A stretch of DNA of 64,000 bases from MFD01275-c22 sp963705885 (GCA_963705885.1 OY970120.1:372001-436000); one strand, 5' to 3'. Shown: positions 43,540 to 52,171, counted from the stretch's first letter. Notes: a model not told the origin generated them from the letters alone. Numbers and translations: made by a program.

Positions 43540-44015
43540 GCGGCCAGCGCCCGCGCGCCGTGCTGTCCCGGCCCGGGGTGCCCCGTCGCCGACCGGCCCT
43601 CGGTCGCCGCCTGCAGACCGTCGTCGAAGAGTGCCGTGAGGTCGCGGTCGGGGTCGATGCGGCACCAGACGGTCTTGCCCGTCGGGCTGGACTGCACGCC
43701 CCAGTCCGCCGCGAGCGCGTCGACGAGCATGAGGCCACGCCCCGTCGTCGCGTCGACGGCGTAGCGGCGCTCCTGCGGCAGCACGGTCGTGGAGTCGGTG
43801 ACCTCGACGAGCAGGGAGTCGGCGTCGAGGCGCAGGTGCACGGTGTACTCGGAGCGCGCGTGCAGCGCGGCGTTCGTCGCCAGCTCGGAGACCACCTGCT
43901 CTCCCGAGAGCCCGTAGGAGTGGGCCGACCACGCTTCGAGGCACCCGCGCAGGAACTGGCGCGCCTCTCTCACACTGCCCGGCTGGGCATCGAAGGTGTG
44001 TGAGGCCTCTGACAC
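43536..44015 (-). CDS. RsbW-like ATP-binding anti-sigma regulatory protein
   Basis: 159 residues, HATPase_c_2 fold. VVSELATNAALHARSEYTVHL is the N box, VEVTDSTTVLP the G1 region and GRGLMLVDALAADWG the G2 region. Such proteins bind sigma factors or anti-anti-sigma proteins and may phosphorylate the latter. It is divergent from the copper operon by about 150 bases and translationally coupled to the next gene. Confidence 0.88.
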   Translation of the reverse strand: MSEASHTFDAQPGSVREARQFLRGCLEAWSAHSYGLSGEQVVSELATNAALHARSEYTVHLRLDADSLLVEVTDSTTVLPQERRYAVDATTGRGLMLVDALAADWGVQSSPTGKTVWCRIDPDRDLTALFDDGLQAATEGRSATGHPGPGQHGARALAA

Positions 44016-44102
44016 GTCTCGCAGCGTAGAGCGTCACCGGTCGCCGCGGCGAGCACCCGGCCGGCGGGCCGCTCCGGCACCCGGAGGGCATCCCTTGCGA
44101 TA

Positions 44103-44120
44103 TATACCCGTAGGGGGTAC
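44103..44120. promoter_or_regulatory. CsoR operator box 1
   Basis: TATACCCGTAGGGGGTAC fits the pseudo-palindromic CsoR box (TACCC...GGGTA) and lies 48 bases before the csoR start in an A/T-rich patch that probably holds the promoter. Confidence 0.8.
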
Positions 44121-44137
44121 TCTCCCCGTCAGGACAA

Positions 44138-44155
44138 GATACCTCCCCAGGGTAC
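44138..44155. promoter_or_regulatory. CsoR operator box 2
   Basis: GATACCTCCCCAGGGTAC repeats the CsoR box pattern 35 bases after box 1 and ends just before the AAGGAG ribosome site of csoR. Two boxes spaced by about three helical turns suggest tight copper control of the operon. Confidence 0.75.
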
Positions 44156-44167
44156 GAAGGAGATCAC

Positions 44168-44500
44168 ATGCCCGCCGTCACGCCCGGCCCGGAGGGACCC
44201 ACCACCGCCGAGGCCCCGACCTGGGGCTACTCCGCGCGCAAGGACAGTCACCTCAAGCGCCTCCGCCGCGTCGAGGGCCAGGTCCGTGGCCTGCAGCGGA
44301 TGGTCGACGAGGACAAGTACTGCATCGACATCCTCACCCAGGTCTCGGCGGCGACGAAGGCGCTCCAGGCCTTCTCCCTGGAGCTGCTCGACGAGCACCT
44401 GGCGCACTGCGTCGTCCAGGCGGCGCAGCGCGGCGGCGCCGAGGCCGAGGAGAAGGTCCGCGAGGCGTCCGACGCGATCGCCCGCCTCGTCCGCAGCTGA
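44168..44500 (+). CDS. csoR: Copper-sensing repressor CsoR
   Basis: 110 residues. The Cu(I) ligands Cys52, His77 and Cys81 keep the exact 25- and 4-residue spacing of M. tuberculosis CsoR (C-H-C). KRLRRVEGQVRGLQRMV and DKYCIDILTQVSAATKAL are family hallmarks. It should repress its own operon (csoR-copZ-secreted protein-copA) until Cu(I) binds. Start at ATG 44168 after AAGGAG. Confidence 0.96.
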   Translation: MPAVTPGPEGPTTAEAPTWGYSARKDSHLKRLRRVEGQVRGLQRMVDEDKYCIDILTQVSAATKALQAFSLELLDEHLAHCVVQAAQRGGAEAEEKVREASDAIARLVRS

Positions 44501-44524
44501 CCCCCACCACCCAAGGAGCCGACC

Positions 44525-44749
44525 ATGAGCACCACCACGACCTACGCCGTCTCCGGCATGACCTGCGGCCACTGCGTCACCGCCGTCACCGAGGAGCTGC
44601 AGGCGGTGGCAGGCGTCCGCGAGGTCGAGGTCGACCTCGACGCCGGCGGGACCTCGACCGTGCGGGTGGTCTCGGACGCCCCGCTCGACGAGGGGTCGGT
44701 GCGCGAGGCCGTCGACGAGGCCGGCTACACCCTCCACGGCGCACCGTGA
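44525..44749 (+). CDS. copZ: Copper chaperone CopZ
   Basis: 74 residues, one heavy-metal-associated domain: YAVSGMTCGHCVTAVTEEL with the Cu-binding CxxC, then VREVEVDL and DEAGYTLHG. It would hand Cu(I) to CopA. Its stop overlaps the GTG of the next gene. Confidence 0.93.
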   Translation: MSTTTTYAVSGMTCGHCVTAVTEELQAVAGVREVEVDLDAGGTSTVRVVSDAPLDEGSVREAVDEAGYTLHGAP

Positions 44750-45687
44750 GCGCGTGGCCGAAGCTCGTCGGGTTCGCCGCGGTGCTCGCCGCCGCGTTCG
44801 CCGCGGCCTTCACGGCCGGGTCCTCGGCCGACCCGGTCGCGGGAGGAGCGTCCCCCGACGACCGCCACCGGATGCCCGCCACGTCCCACGACGCCGGCGG
44901 GGACAGGCACCGTGGCGAGGACCGCCACGGCGACGCCGGCGAGCGGTCCCGCACGGCGGCCGCCCTCCCGGGGCTGGCGGTGAGCGATGCGGGCTACTCG
45001 CTGCGGCCGGCCGCGACATCTCTCCCGGACGGGCCCGGGGTGCCCTTCGAGTTCCAGGTGACGGGTCCCGACGGCGCGCCGGTCACGTCGTACGTCGAGA
45101 AGCACGAGAAGGAGCTGCACCTCGTCGTCGTGCGCCGCGACCTCGCCACCTTCGCGCACGTGCACCCGGTGCGCGCGGCTGACGGCACGTGGCGCGTGCC
45201 GCTGGACCTGCGCGACGCGGGCACCTACCGCGTGTTCGCCGACTTCCAGCCGGTGGGGACGGACCGCGGGCTGACCCTCGGCGTCGACGTGTCCGTCGCC
45301 GGGTCCTTCGGGCCGGTTCCGCTCCCGGCGCCCGCTCGCACCACCTCGGTCGACGGCTTCACGGTCTCGGTCGACGGGGCGCAGGACGTACGCGCCGGCG
45401 AGGAGACCGAGCTCGCGTTCAGCGTCACCCGCGGCGGCCGCGAGGTCACCGACCTGCAGCCGTACCTGGGTGCCTTCGGGCACCTGGTGTCACTGCGCTC
45501 CGGCGACCTGGCCTACCTGCACACCCACCCCGTCGCGGAGGCCCATGGCGACCAGCGCGGTGGCCCGACGGTGCGCTTCGCCACCGAGTTCCCGACCGCC
45601 GGCACCTACCGCCTGTTCCTCGACTTCCGGGTCGACGGCACGGTCCGCACCGCCGCGCTCACCGTCTCCGTCGAGGAGGACTCATGA
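44746..45687 (+). CDS. Exported His-rich protein of the copper operon
   Basis: 313 residues from GTG 44746. An N-terminal hydrophobic helix (about 5-27) is a signal or anchor. The segment 35-70 is His/Asp-rich (DDRHRMPATSHDAGGDRHRG and onward), a likely metal-binding linker. Two beta-sandwich repeats follow, each with a conserved His motif: LVVVRRDLATFAHVHPV and LVSLRSGDLAYLHTHPV. Probably an extracytoplasmic copper-binding protein. Co-translated with copZ and copA (4-base overlaps). Confidence 0.82.
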   Translation: MSAWPKLVGFAAVLAAAFAAAFTAGSSADPVAGGASPDDRHRMPATSHDAGGDRHRGEDRHGDAGERSRTAAALPGLAVSDAGYSLRPAATSLPDGPGVPFEFQVTGPDGAPVTSYVEKHEKELHLVVVRRDLATFAHVHPVRAADGTWRVPLDLRDAGTYRVFADFQPVGTDRGLTLGVDVSVAGSFGPVPLPAPARTTSVDGFTVSVDGAQDVRAGEETELAFSVTRGGREVTDLQPYLGAFGHLVSLRSGDLAYLHTHPVAEAHGDQRGGPTVRFATEFPTAGTYRLFLDFRVDGTVRTAALTVSVEEDS

Positions 45688-47978
45688 CCACCGGCACCCC
45701 CGTCGAGGGCCGCACCGTCGAGCTCGCGATCGGCGGGATGACGTGCGCGTCGTGCGCCGCCCGCGTGGAGAAGAAGCTCAACCGGATGGACGGCGTCACC
45801 GCGACCGTGAACTACTCCACCGAGAAGGCGAAGGTCACCGTCGGCGACGGGGTCTCGGTCGAGGACCTCGTCGCGACGGTGGAGGCGACCGGCTACACCG
45901 CCGCGCGTCCGTCACCGCCGCGCGCGGCCGGCCGGGCGGAGGACGACCCGGGCGCCGAGGCCGCGGCGGAACCCGACGCGGTCGGCCCCCTGCGACGCCG
46001 GGTGCTGGTCAGCCTCGCCCTCACGGTGCCCGTCATCGCCCTGTCGATGGTGCCGGCGCTGCAGTTCGACTACTGGCAGTGGCTCTCGCTGACGCTCGCC
46101 GCGCCCGTCGTGACCTGGGGCGCACTCCCGTTCCACAAGGCCGCCTGGACGAACCTGCGCCACGCGGCCGCGACCATGGACACCTTGATCTCGGTGGGCG
46201 TGACCGCTGCCTTCGGCTGGTCGCTGTACGCGCTCTTCCTCGGCGGGGCCGGCGAGCCCGGCATGGAGATGCCCTTCACCCTCGTGCCCTCCCGCGGGTC
46301 GGGGGCCGAGGAGATCTACCTCGAGGTCGCGGCGGGGGTGACCCTGTTCATCCTCGCGGGACGCTACTTCGAGGCGCGGGCCAAGCGCCGCTCGGGCGCG
46401 GCGCTGCGGGCCCTGCTCGAGCTGGGAGCCCGGGACGTCATGGTGCTCCGTGACGGGACCGAGGTGCCCGTGCCCGTCGAGCAGCTCACGGTCGGCGACG
46501 AGTTCGTGGTGCGACCGGGCGAGAAGATCGCGACCGACGGCGTCGTCGTCGCCGGCACGTCGGCGGTCGACGCCTCGATGCTCACCGGCGAGTCGGTGCC
46601 GGTCGAGGTCGCCGTCGACGACGCCGTCGTGGGTGCGACCGTGAACGTCGGCGGACGTCTCGTCGTCCGGGCGACGCGGGTCGGCGCCGACACGCAGCTG
46701 GCGCAGATGGCCCGCCTCGTCGAGGACGCCCAGAACGGCAAGGCGTCGGTGCAGCGCCTCGCGGACCGCGTGTCCGCGGTGTTCGTGCCGATCGTGATCG
46801 TCCTGTCCCTGGCCACGCTCGGCTTCTGGCTGGGCAACGGTGCGTCGGCGGAGGTGGCGTTCACCGCGGCCGTCGCGGTGCTGATCATCGCCTGCCCGTG
46901 CGCCCTGGGTCTGGCCACGCCGACGGCGCTGATGGTCGGGACCGGCCGCGGCGCGCAGCTCGGCATCCTCATCAAGGGCCCTGAGGTGCTCGAGTCGACC
47001 CGCCGCGTCGACACGGTCGTGCTGGACAAGACCGGCACGGTGACGACCGGGAGGATGGCGCTCGTCGACGTGCTGCTCGCCGACGGCGAGGACCGGGCCC
47101 AGGTGCTGCGGCTCGCCGGCGCCCTCGAGCACGCGTCCGAGCACCCGGTCGCCCGGGCGATCGCGGCGGGGGCCAGGGCCGAGGTGGGCACGCTCCCGGA
47201 GGTCGAGGACTTCGCGAGCATCGACGGTCTGGGCGTGCAGGGCGTCGTCCAGGGGGACGGGGCCGGCCACGCGGTGCTCGTGGGCCGCACCCGGCTGCTC
47301 GAGGAGTGGTCGCAGCACCTGCCGACGGACCTCGCCGCCCGGATGGCCGAGGCGGAGGCCGAGGGGAAGACCTCGGTCGCTGTCGGGTGGGACGGCGCGG
47401 CCCGCGCGGTGCTGGTGGTCGCCGACACCGTCAAGCCCACGTCGCGGGAGGCGATCACCGCGCTGCGCGGCATGGGCTTGCGGCCGGTGCTCCTCACCGG
47501 CGACAACGTGGCCGTGGCCCGCTCCGTGGCGCGCGAGGTGGGCATCGAGGCTGACGACGTGATCGCCGAGGTCATGCCGCAGGACAAGGCCGACGTGGTG
47601 CGCAGGCTCCAGGAGCAGGGCCGCGTCGTCGCGATGGTCGGCGACGGCGTGAACGACAGCATCTCCCTGGTGCAGGCCGACACCGGCATCAGCATGGGCA
47701 CGGGCAGCGACGTCGCGATCGAGGCCTCCGACCTGACCCTGGTGCGCGGCGACCTCCGCGTGGCCGTGGACGCGCTCCGGCTCTCGCGCCGGACGCTGGC
47801 CACCATCAAGGGCAACCTGTTCTGGGCGTTCGCCTACAACGTCGCCGCGCTGCCGCTGGCCGCGGCGGGGCTGCTCAACCCGATGCTCGCCGGCGCCGCC
47901 ATGGCACTGAGCTCGGTGTTCGTCGTCTCCAACAGCCTGCGCCTGCGTCGCTTCCGCCCGGCCGCGTCGACCACGTGA
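45684..47978 (+). CDS. copA: Copper-exporting P1B-type ATPase CopA
   Basis: 764 residues. N-terminal HMA domain with GMTCASC (about 17-23); eight membrane helices; TGES in the actuator domain; IACPCALGLATP (CPC metal site); DKTGTVT phosphorylation site; SEHPVARAI (HP motif) and TGDN. The last membrane pair has FAYNVAALPLAA and MALSSVFVVSNSLRLRR, both typical of Cu(I) pumps. The hinge reads GDGVNDSISLVQAD from about residue 653, where GVNDAPAL or GVNDSPAL is usual. Confidence 0.95.
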   Translation: MTTGTPVEGRTVELAIGGMTCASCAARVEKKLNRMDGVTATVNYSTEKAKVTVGDGVSVEDLVATVEATGYTAARPSPPRAAGRAEDDPGAEAAAEPDAVGPLRRRVLVSLALTVPVIALSMVPALQFDYWQWLSLTLAAPVVTWGALPFHKAAWTNLRHAAATMDTLISVGVTAAFGWSLYALFLGGAGEPGMEMPFTLVPSRGSGAEEIYLEVAAGVTLFILAGRYFEARAKRRSGAALRALLELGARDVMVLRDGTEVPVPVEQLTVGDEFVVRPGEKIATDGVVVAGTSAVDASMLTGESVPVEVAVDDAVVGATVNVGGRLVVRATRVGADTQLAQMARLVEDAQNGKASVQRLADRVSAVFVPIVIVLSLATLGFWLGNGASAEVAFTAAVAVLIIACPCALGLATPTALMVGTGRGAQLGILIKGPEVLESTRRVDTVVLDKTGTVTTGRMALVDVLLADGEDRAQVLRLAGALEHASEHPVARAIAAGARAEVGTLPEVEDFASIDGLGVQGVVQGDGAGHAVLVGRTRLLEEWSQHLPTDLAARMAEAEAEGKTSVAVGWDGAARAVLVVADTVKPTSREAITALRGMGLRPVLLTGDNVAVARSVAREVGIEADDVIAEVMPQDKADVVRRLQEQGRVVAMVGDGVNDSISLVQADTGISMGTGSDVAIEASDLTLVRGDLRVAVDALRLSRRTLATIKGNLFWAFAYNVAALPLAAAGLLNPMLAGAAMALSSVFVVSNSLRLRRFRPAASTT

Positions 47979-47988
47979 GGTAGGCGAG

Positions 47989-48028
47989 GGGGTACGACAA
48001 CAGGCCGGGCAGCCTGTTGTCGTACCCC
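47989..48028 (+). terminator. Perfect 17-bp hairpin after copA
   Basis: GGGGTACGACAACAGGC and its exact reverse complement flank a 6-base loop (CGGGCA), starting 10 bases after the copA stop. There is no T-tract. It would end or protect the copper transcript. The GTTGT-rich stem is unlike the surrounding G+C-rich sequence. Confidence 0.7.
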
Positions 48029-48115
48029 TGGGCCTGTTGCCGTGCGCGGTCCGGCTGTGCGAGACGACCACGCCGGGTCCGAAAGGATCCGGGCCGAGCC
48101 GGACACACTGCTGTC

Positions 48116-48664
48116 GTGACCCCTGTGGACGACGCCGCACGGACGGCGCGCTTCGAGGCGCTGGTCCAGTCGGCCTACGCGCCGCTGCAGCGATACCTGC
48201 GCCGTCGCACCGACGCGTCGTCGGCCGACGACGTGCTCGGCGACGTGCTGCTGGTGATGTGGCGGCGCGCCGACGAGATCCCGGCCGACGCCGAGCTCGC
48301 CTGGTGCTACGGCGTCGCGCGCGGCTGTCTCGCCAACGCGGTGCGCGGCGAGAAGCGTCGCCGCCTGCTGGTCGGCCGGCTGGCCCGCGAGCGCCGCGAC
48401 GAGCCCACGCCCCCCTCCGGTGACGCCGACCTCGACGCGGCGCTCGCCGCGCTGCGGCCATGCGAGCGCGAGGTGCTCCACCTGTGGGCCTGGGAGGACC
48501 TCGCGCCCCGCGAGATCGCGGTCGTGCTCGGGATCACGCCGAACGCGGCGAGCATCCGGCTGCACCGGGCCACCGCGCGGCTGCGCGAGCGGCTGACGGG
48601 GCGAAAGGATCCGCCGCCGGGAGGACATCCAGAGGATCGACAACGGAGGGAGGCATCCCGATGA
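48116..48664 (+). CDS. ECF-type RNA polymerase sigma factor
   Basis: 182 residues from GTG 48116. Region 2: YAPLQRYLRRRTDASSADDVLGDVLLVMWRR. Region 4: PCEREVLHLWAWEDLAPREIAVVLGITPNAASIRLHRATARL, with a clear helix-turn-helix. Coupled by 4 bases to a membrane protein that is probably its regulator. CGAAAGGATCCG occurs both upstream (about 48,082) and near the 3' end (about 48,602). Confidence 0.9.
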   Translation: MTPVDDAARTARFEALVQSAYAPLQRYLRRRTDASSADDVLGDVLLVMWRRADEIPADAELAWCYGVARGCLANAVRGEKRRRLLVGRLARERRDEPTPPSGDADLDAALAALRPCEREVLHLWAWEDLAPREIAVVLGITPNAASIRLHRATARLRERLTGRKDPPPGGHPEDRQRREASR

Positions 48665-49290
48665 CCGACGACGACCGGCTCCGTCGCCGCCTGGCGGCGA
48701 CCGACCCTCTCCGGCGTGACGGTGCCCCGGGTGACCCGCCCTCCCCCGCCGAGATCCGGGAGCGCGTCATGACCACCGTCCACCAGCCGTCCCCCTCGTC
48801 CGCCGACCCGTCCCCGGGGAACGGTCCCGCCCGACGCCGTCCCCGCCTGGCGCTCGCGGCGGCAGGGGTCGCCGTCCTCGCCGCCGCGGCCGTGGGCGTC
48901 ACCGTGCTCGGTGGCGACGACCCGACCGGACGTCCCGGCCCGTCGGCCATGACCCTGCAGGCCCAGCCGGGCGGGGTCGCCGGCTCGTGCCTTGCCTTCG
49001 ACGTGACGGTCCTGCGCGAGATGCCGGTGGCGCTCGCGGGCACCGTCACCGAGGTCACCGACCGCGCCGTGACGCTCGACGTCGACCGCTGGTACGCGGG
49101 CGGCTCCGGCGACCGGGTCACGATCCGCGTCCCCGACGCGCAGCCGACCGTCGCCCTCGACGGCGTCGAGCTCGTCGACGGGGAGCGCTACCTGGTCACC
49201 GCCACCGACGGAACCGTCAACGGCTGCGGCTTCAGCGGGCCGGCCACGCCGGAGCTGGAGAGCGCCTTCGACGAGGCGTTCGGCGGCTGA
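48661..49290 (+). CDS. Single-pass membrane protein, probable anti-sigma partner
   Basis: 209 residues. MTDDDRLRRRLAATDPLRRD and a PSPAEIRERVM block form a cytosolic N-terminal segment typical of proteins encoded after such sigma factors. One membrane helix lies at about 62-83. The external domain is small and beta-rich (ALAGTVTEVTDRAVTLDVDRWYAG) with two Cys. No zinc anti-sigma motif seen. Role inferred from coupling. Confidence 0.7.
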   Translation: MTDDDRLRRRLAATDPLRRDGAPGDPPSPAEIRERVMTTVHQPSPSSADPSPGNGPARRRPRLALAAAGVAVLAAAAVGVTVLGGDDPTGRPGPSAMTLQAQPGGVAGSCLAFDVTVLREMPVALAGTVTEVTDRAVTLDVDRWYAGGSGDRVTIRVPDAQPTVALDGVELVDGERYLVTATDGTVNGCGFSGPATPELESAFDEAFGG

Positions 49291-49526
49291 GGCCCGGCGG
49301 GCTGGCGGTGATCGCGAGGCCCGGGTGCCGTTGTGCCCTGGCAACCTGGACCGCGTTGCTGCTGGACTACCACCGGACACGGCGGGAAGCCGGGTCAGCA
49401 TGCTCTCGAGGGAGGTCCGCAGTGGGCCGAGACGTAGCGGCGCATCGGGTCAGTGCCCATCACATGGCCGTGGTAGCAGACCTCGCCCGGGTCGTGCCGC
49501 GGAGAGCGATCCGCTGACGGTGCACC

Positions 49527-50264
49527 GTGGGAACGCTCGCATGGATCGTCGCCTCCGGCGCCATGATGAGCGCCCTCGCGCTCGTCGGCAGCGTGACCTT
49601 GCTGCTGCCGGAAAGGATGTTTGCCCGGCTGGTGCTGCCGCTGGTCGCGCTCGCCGCCGGCTCCCTCCTCGGTGGGGCCCTGTTCCACATGCTGCCCGAG
49701 GCGGTCGAGGCGCTGGGCAACCGGCTCGCCGTGTACGGATGGGTGGCGCTGGGCATCGGCAGCTTCCTGGTCCTCGAGCAGTTCCTGCACTGGCACCACT
49801 GCCACCGGCCGGTCGGGGCTCATCGGCCGGTGGGAGACCTCATCCTCGTGGCGGATGGTCTGCACAACTTCGTCGGCGGCCTTGCCGTCGGCAGCGCTTT
49901 CGTCCTGGACACGCGACTGGGGGTCGTCACCTGGCTCGTCGCGGCGGCCCACGAGGTGCCGCAGGAACTCGGTGACTTCGGCATCCTCGTTCACAGCGGA
50001 TGGACCCGTCGCCTGGCCTTGACGTACAACGTGGTCTCGGGACTGACCTTCCTCGCCGGCGGCCTCGCGGCGTACACAGTGGCGGACTCCGTGAACGTCA
50101 CCGTGCTGGTGCCGTTCGCCGCCGGGAACTTCATCTACATCGCGGCGGCCGACCTGCTGCCACAGCTCACCACTGAGGAGGACCCCGGCGCGAAGGTCGT
50201 CCACACCGCCAGCTTCGCGGCCGGGCTGGGTCTCCTGTACCTGGTGGCGCTGGCCGTGGCGTGA
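49527..50264 (+). CDS. ZIP-family divalent metal transporter
   Basis: 245 residues from GTG 49527. Eight hydrophobic helices. Helix IV motif LVADGLHNFVGGLAVGSAF and helix V motif VAAAHEVPQELGDFGIL supply the His/Glu metal ligands of ZIP transporters. A His-rich loop (HWHHCHRP) lies between helices III and IV. Imports zinc or a similar metal into the cytosol. The 236-base gap before it shows no other clear feature. Confidence 0.9.
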   Translation: MGTLAWIVASGAMMSALALVGSVTLLLPERMFARLVLPLVALAAGSLLGGALFHMLPEAVEALGNRLAVYGWVALGIGSFLVLEQFLHWHHCHRPVGAHRPVGDLILVADGLHNFVGGLAVGSAFVLDTRLGVVTWLVAAAHEVPQELGDFGILVHSGWTRRLALTYNVVSGLTFLAGGLAAYTVADSVNVTVLVPFAAGNFIYIAAADLLPQLTTEEDPGAKVVHTASFAAGLGLLYLVALAVA

Positions 50265-50316
50265 CCCTGCCTCTGTCCGGCCTGTCCGCTCCGCGACTCG
50301 GCCTGCCGTCGAGAAG

Positions 50317-50330
50317 AGGACCAACGACCC
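50317..50330 (+). promoter_or_regulatory. Possible DosR-like box upstream of UspA
   Basis: AGGACCAACGACCC matches 10 of 14 core positions of the DosR motif with correct 5-4-5 spacing and sits 54 bases before the universal-stress-protein start, a common DosR target. Suggestive only. Confidence 0.3.
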
Positions 50331-50383
50331 TGCCTGGAGCCGACGTCAGGTCATAGAAAGGCACCTTCAGGAGGAGGGAACGC

Positions 50384-50830
50384 ATGACCGAGCACCTGAC
50401 GAGCAGATTCATCATCGCCGGCGCTGACGGGTCCCCTCCGAGCATCAACGCGGTGCGCTGGGCGGCTGAGCAGGCTCGCCTCACCGGCTCGGAGCTGCGT
50501 GTCGTCACCGGCTGGGAGGTCCGGCCCACCATCTACATCGTTCCGACCTACACCGAGGCGGACTACGAGGCGGACGCCCGCAAGGTGCTGGACCAGACCG
50601 TCGCCGACGCTCTGGGTCCGGACCCCGGCGAGCACGTGAAGAAGATCTTGTACGAGGGTCGGCCCGCACGCGCCCTGGCCGTCGCGGCCGACGGGGCGGA
50701 GCTGCTCGTCATCGGCAGCCACGGCCAGGGAGAGCTGCCGGGGATGCACCTCGGGTCGGTCGCCTCGTACTGCGTGCACCACGCACCCTGCCCGGTCGTG
50801 GTGGTCCGGGACCGAAACACCGGACGCTGA
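50384..50830 (+). CDS. Universal stress protein (UspA family)
   Basis: 148 residues, single Usp domain. FIIAGADGSPPSINAVRWAAEQA at the N-terminus and GSHGQGELPGMHLGSVASYC near the end give the ATP-binding G-2x-G-9x-G(S) pattern. VNHHAPCPVVVV-type ending is present as CVHHAPCPVVVV. Strong AGGAGGAGGG ribosome site. Such proteins accumulate in hypoxia and stationary phase. Confidence 0.93.
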   Translation: MTEHLTSRFIIAGADGSPPSINAVRWAAEQARLTGSELRVVTGWEVRPTIYIVPTYTEADYEADARKVLDQTVADALGPDPGEHVKKILYEGRPARALAVAADGAELLVIGSHGQGELPGMHLGSVASYCVHHAPCPVVVVRDRNTGR

Positions 50831-50928
50831 GCACGGCCACGTGCTGCCCGACGGGCTGGACGTCGCGGCCCGGATGACCCATCATTGGCACTCGACCTGT
50901 GTGAGTGCCAGTGACCTGGAGGGCGTCC

Positions 50929-51288
50929 GTGCCGACGTACCAGTACGCCTGCACCGAGTGCGGCCACCGCCTGGAGGCGTTCCAGTCCTTCACCGACGAC
51001 GCGCTGACCGAGTGCCCGGCCTGCGCCGGCCGGCTGCGCAAGGTCTTCAACTCGGTCGGTGTGGTGTTCAAGGGCTCGGGCTTCTACCGCACCGACTCCC
51101 GCGAGGCCGCCAAGCCCAAGGACGGCGCCAAGGAGGACTCGGGCAAGCCGGCCGAAAAGGCTGGTGACAAGCCGGCCGGCACTCCCAAGGCCGACGCCGG
51201 AGCGGGCACGTCCTCGTCGTCGGGCTCGGGGAGCGGCTCGGCCTCGACGTCCGGGAGCGGCTCGTCCACAAAGGGCAGCGCGGCCTGA
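50929..51288 (+). CDS. FmdB-type zinc-ribbon protein
   Basis: 119 residues from GTG 50929 (GGAGGG upstream). PTYQYACTECGHRLEAFQS and ALTECPACAGRLRKVFNSVG carry the two CxxC pairs of the FmdB regulator family. Residues from about 60 are a low-complexity Lys/Ala/Gly then Ser/Gly tail. Role undefined. In many actinobacteria it follows 5-formyl-THF cyclo-ligase directly. Confidence 0.9.
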   Translation: MPTYQYACTECGHRLEAFQSFTDDALTECPACAGRLRKVFNSVGVVFKGSGFYRTDSREAAKPKDGAKEDSGKPAEKAGDKPAGTPKADAGAGTSSSSGSGSGSASTSGSGSSTKGSAA

Positions 51289-51343
51289 CCGAGGCTGTGG
51301 ACGGCGGCCACAGCGCACGCCGCCGTCGGTAGGGTCCTGCGCC

Positions 51344-52171
51344 ATGACGTCGAGCACGTACGCCGGGCCGCGCGCTGACATCGGGGTCATCGGCGGGTCG
51401 GGCCTCTACGCGCTGCTCGACGGGGAGCAGGTCGAGGTCGACACGCCGTGGGGGCCGCCCAGCGACCCGCTCACGGTCGCCGAGGTCTCCGGGCGCACCG
51501 TCGCCTTCGTCCCGCGCCACGGTCGCGACCACCGGTTCCCGCCGCACCGGGTGAACTACCGGGCCAACATCTGGGCCCTGCGCGCGGCCGGCGTCCGACA
51601 GGTGCTCGCCCCGTGCGCGGTGGGCTCGCTGCGCGAGGAGCAGGGCCCGGGCACGGTCGTGGTCCCCGACCAGGTCGTCGACCGCACCTGGGGTCGCGGT
51701 CACACCTTCTTCGACGAGCCGGGCGTGGTCGTGCACGTCGCCTTCGCCGACCCCTACTGCCCCAACGGCCGGCGGGTCGTGCTCGACACGGGTCGCGGCC
51801 GCACGCTTCCCGTCATCGACGGGGGGACCCTGGTCGTCGTCAACGGGCCCCGCTTCTCCAGCCGCGCCGAGTCGCTGTGGCACCAGGCGCAGGGCTGGTC
51901 GATCGTCGGCATGACCGCCGCCCCCGAGGCTGCGCTGGCCCGCGAGCTGGGCCTGTGCCTGACGTCGGTGGCGCTGGTGACCGACCTCGACGCCGGCCTC
52001 GAGCACGGCGAGGGCGTCACGCACGAGGAGGTGCTGCGGGTGTTCGCCGAGAACGTCGGCACCGTGCGCGACCTGCTCGTCGATGCCGTCGGGCGCCTGC
52101 CGGCGACCGACGCCGACTGCTCCTGCCGGCACGCGCTCGACGGCCAGGAGCTGCCCTTCGACCTGCCGTGA
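51344..52171 (+). CDS. S-methyl-5'-thioadenosine phosphorylase-family protein
   Basis: 275 residues. IGVIGGSGLYALLD (phosphate loop), FVPRHGRDHRFPPHRVNYRANI, VVVNGPRFSSRAESLWHQ and VALVTDLDAGLEHGEGVTHEEVL match MTAP-type nucleoside phosphorylases, which release adenine from methylthioadenosine. VGMTAAPEAALARELG replaces the more usual MTGxPE, so the exact purine preference is open. Coupled to the SAF gene by GTGA. Confidence 0.88.
   Translation: MTSSTYAGPRADIGVIGGSGLYALLDGEQVEVDTPWGPPSDPLTVAEVSGRTVAFVPRHGRDHRFPPHRVNYRANIWALRAAGVRQVLAPCAVGSLREEQGPGTVVVPDQVVDRTWGRGHTFFDEPGVVVHVAFADPYCPNGRRVVLDTGRGRTLPVIDGGTLVVVNGPRFSSRAESLWHQAQGWSIVGMTAAPEAALARELGLCLTSVALVTDLDAGLEHGEGVTHEEVLRVFAENVGTVRDLLVDAVGRLPATDADCSCRHALDGQELPFDLP

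Noticed and set aside
49291..49526. Possible small gene or RNA between the sigma-factor partner and the ZIP transporter
   Set aside because: No open frame with a plausible start and ribosome site and no convincing hairpin was seen.
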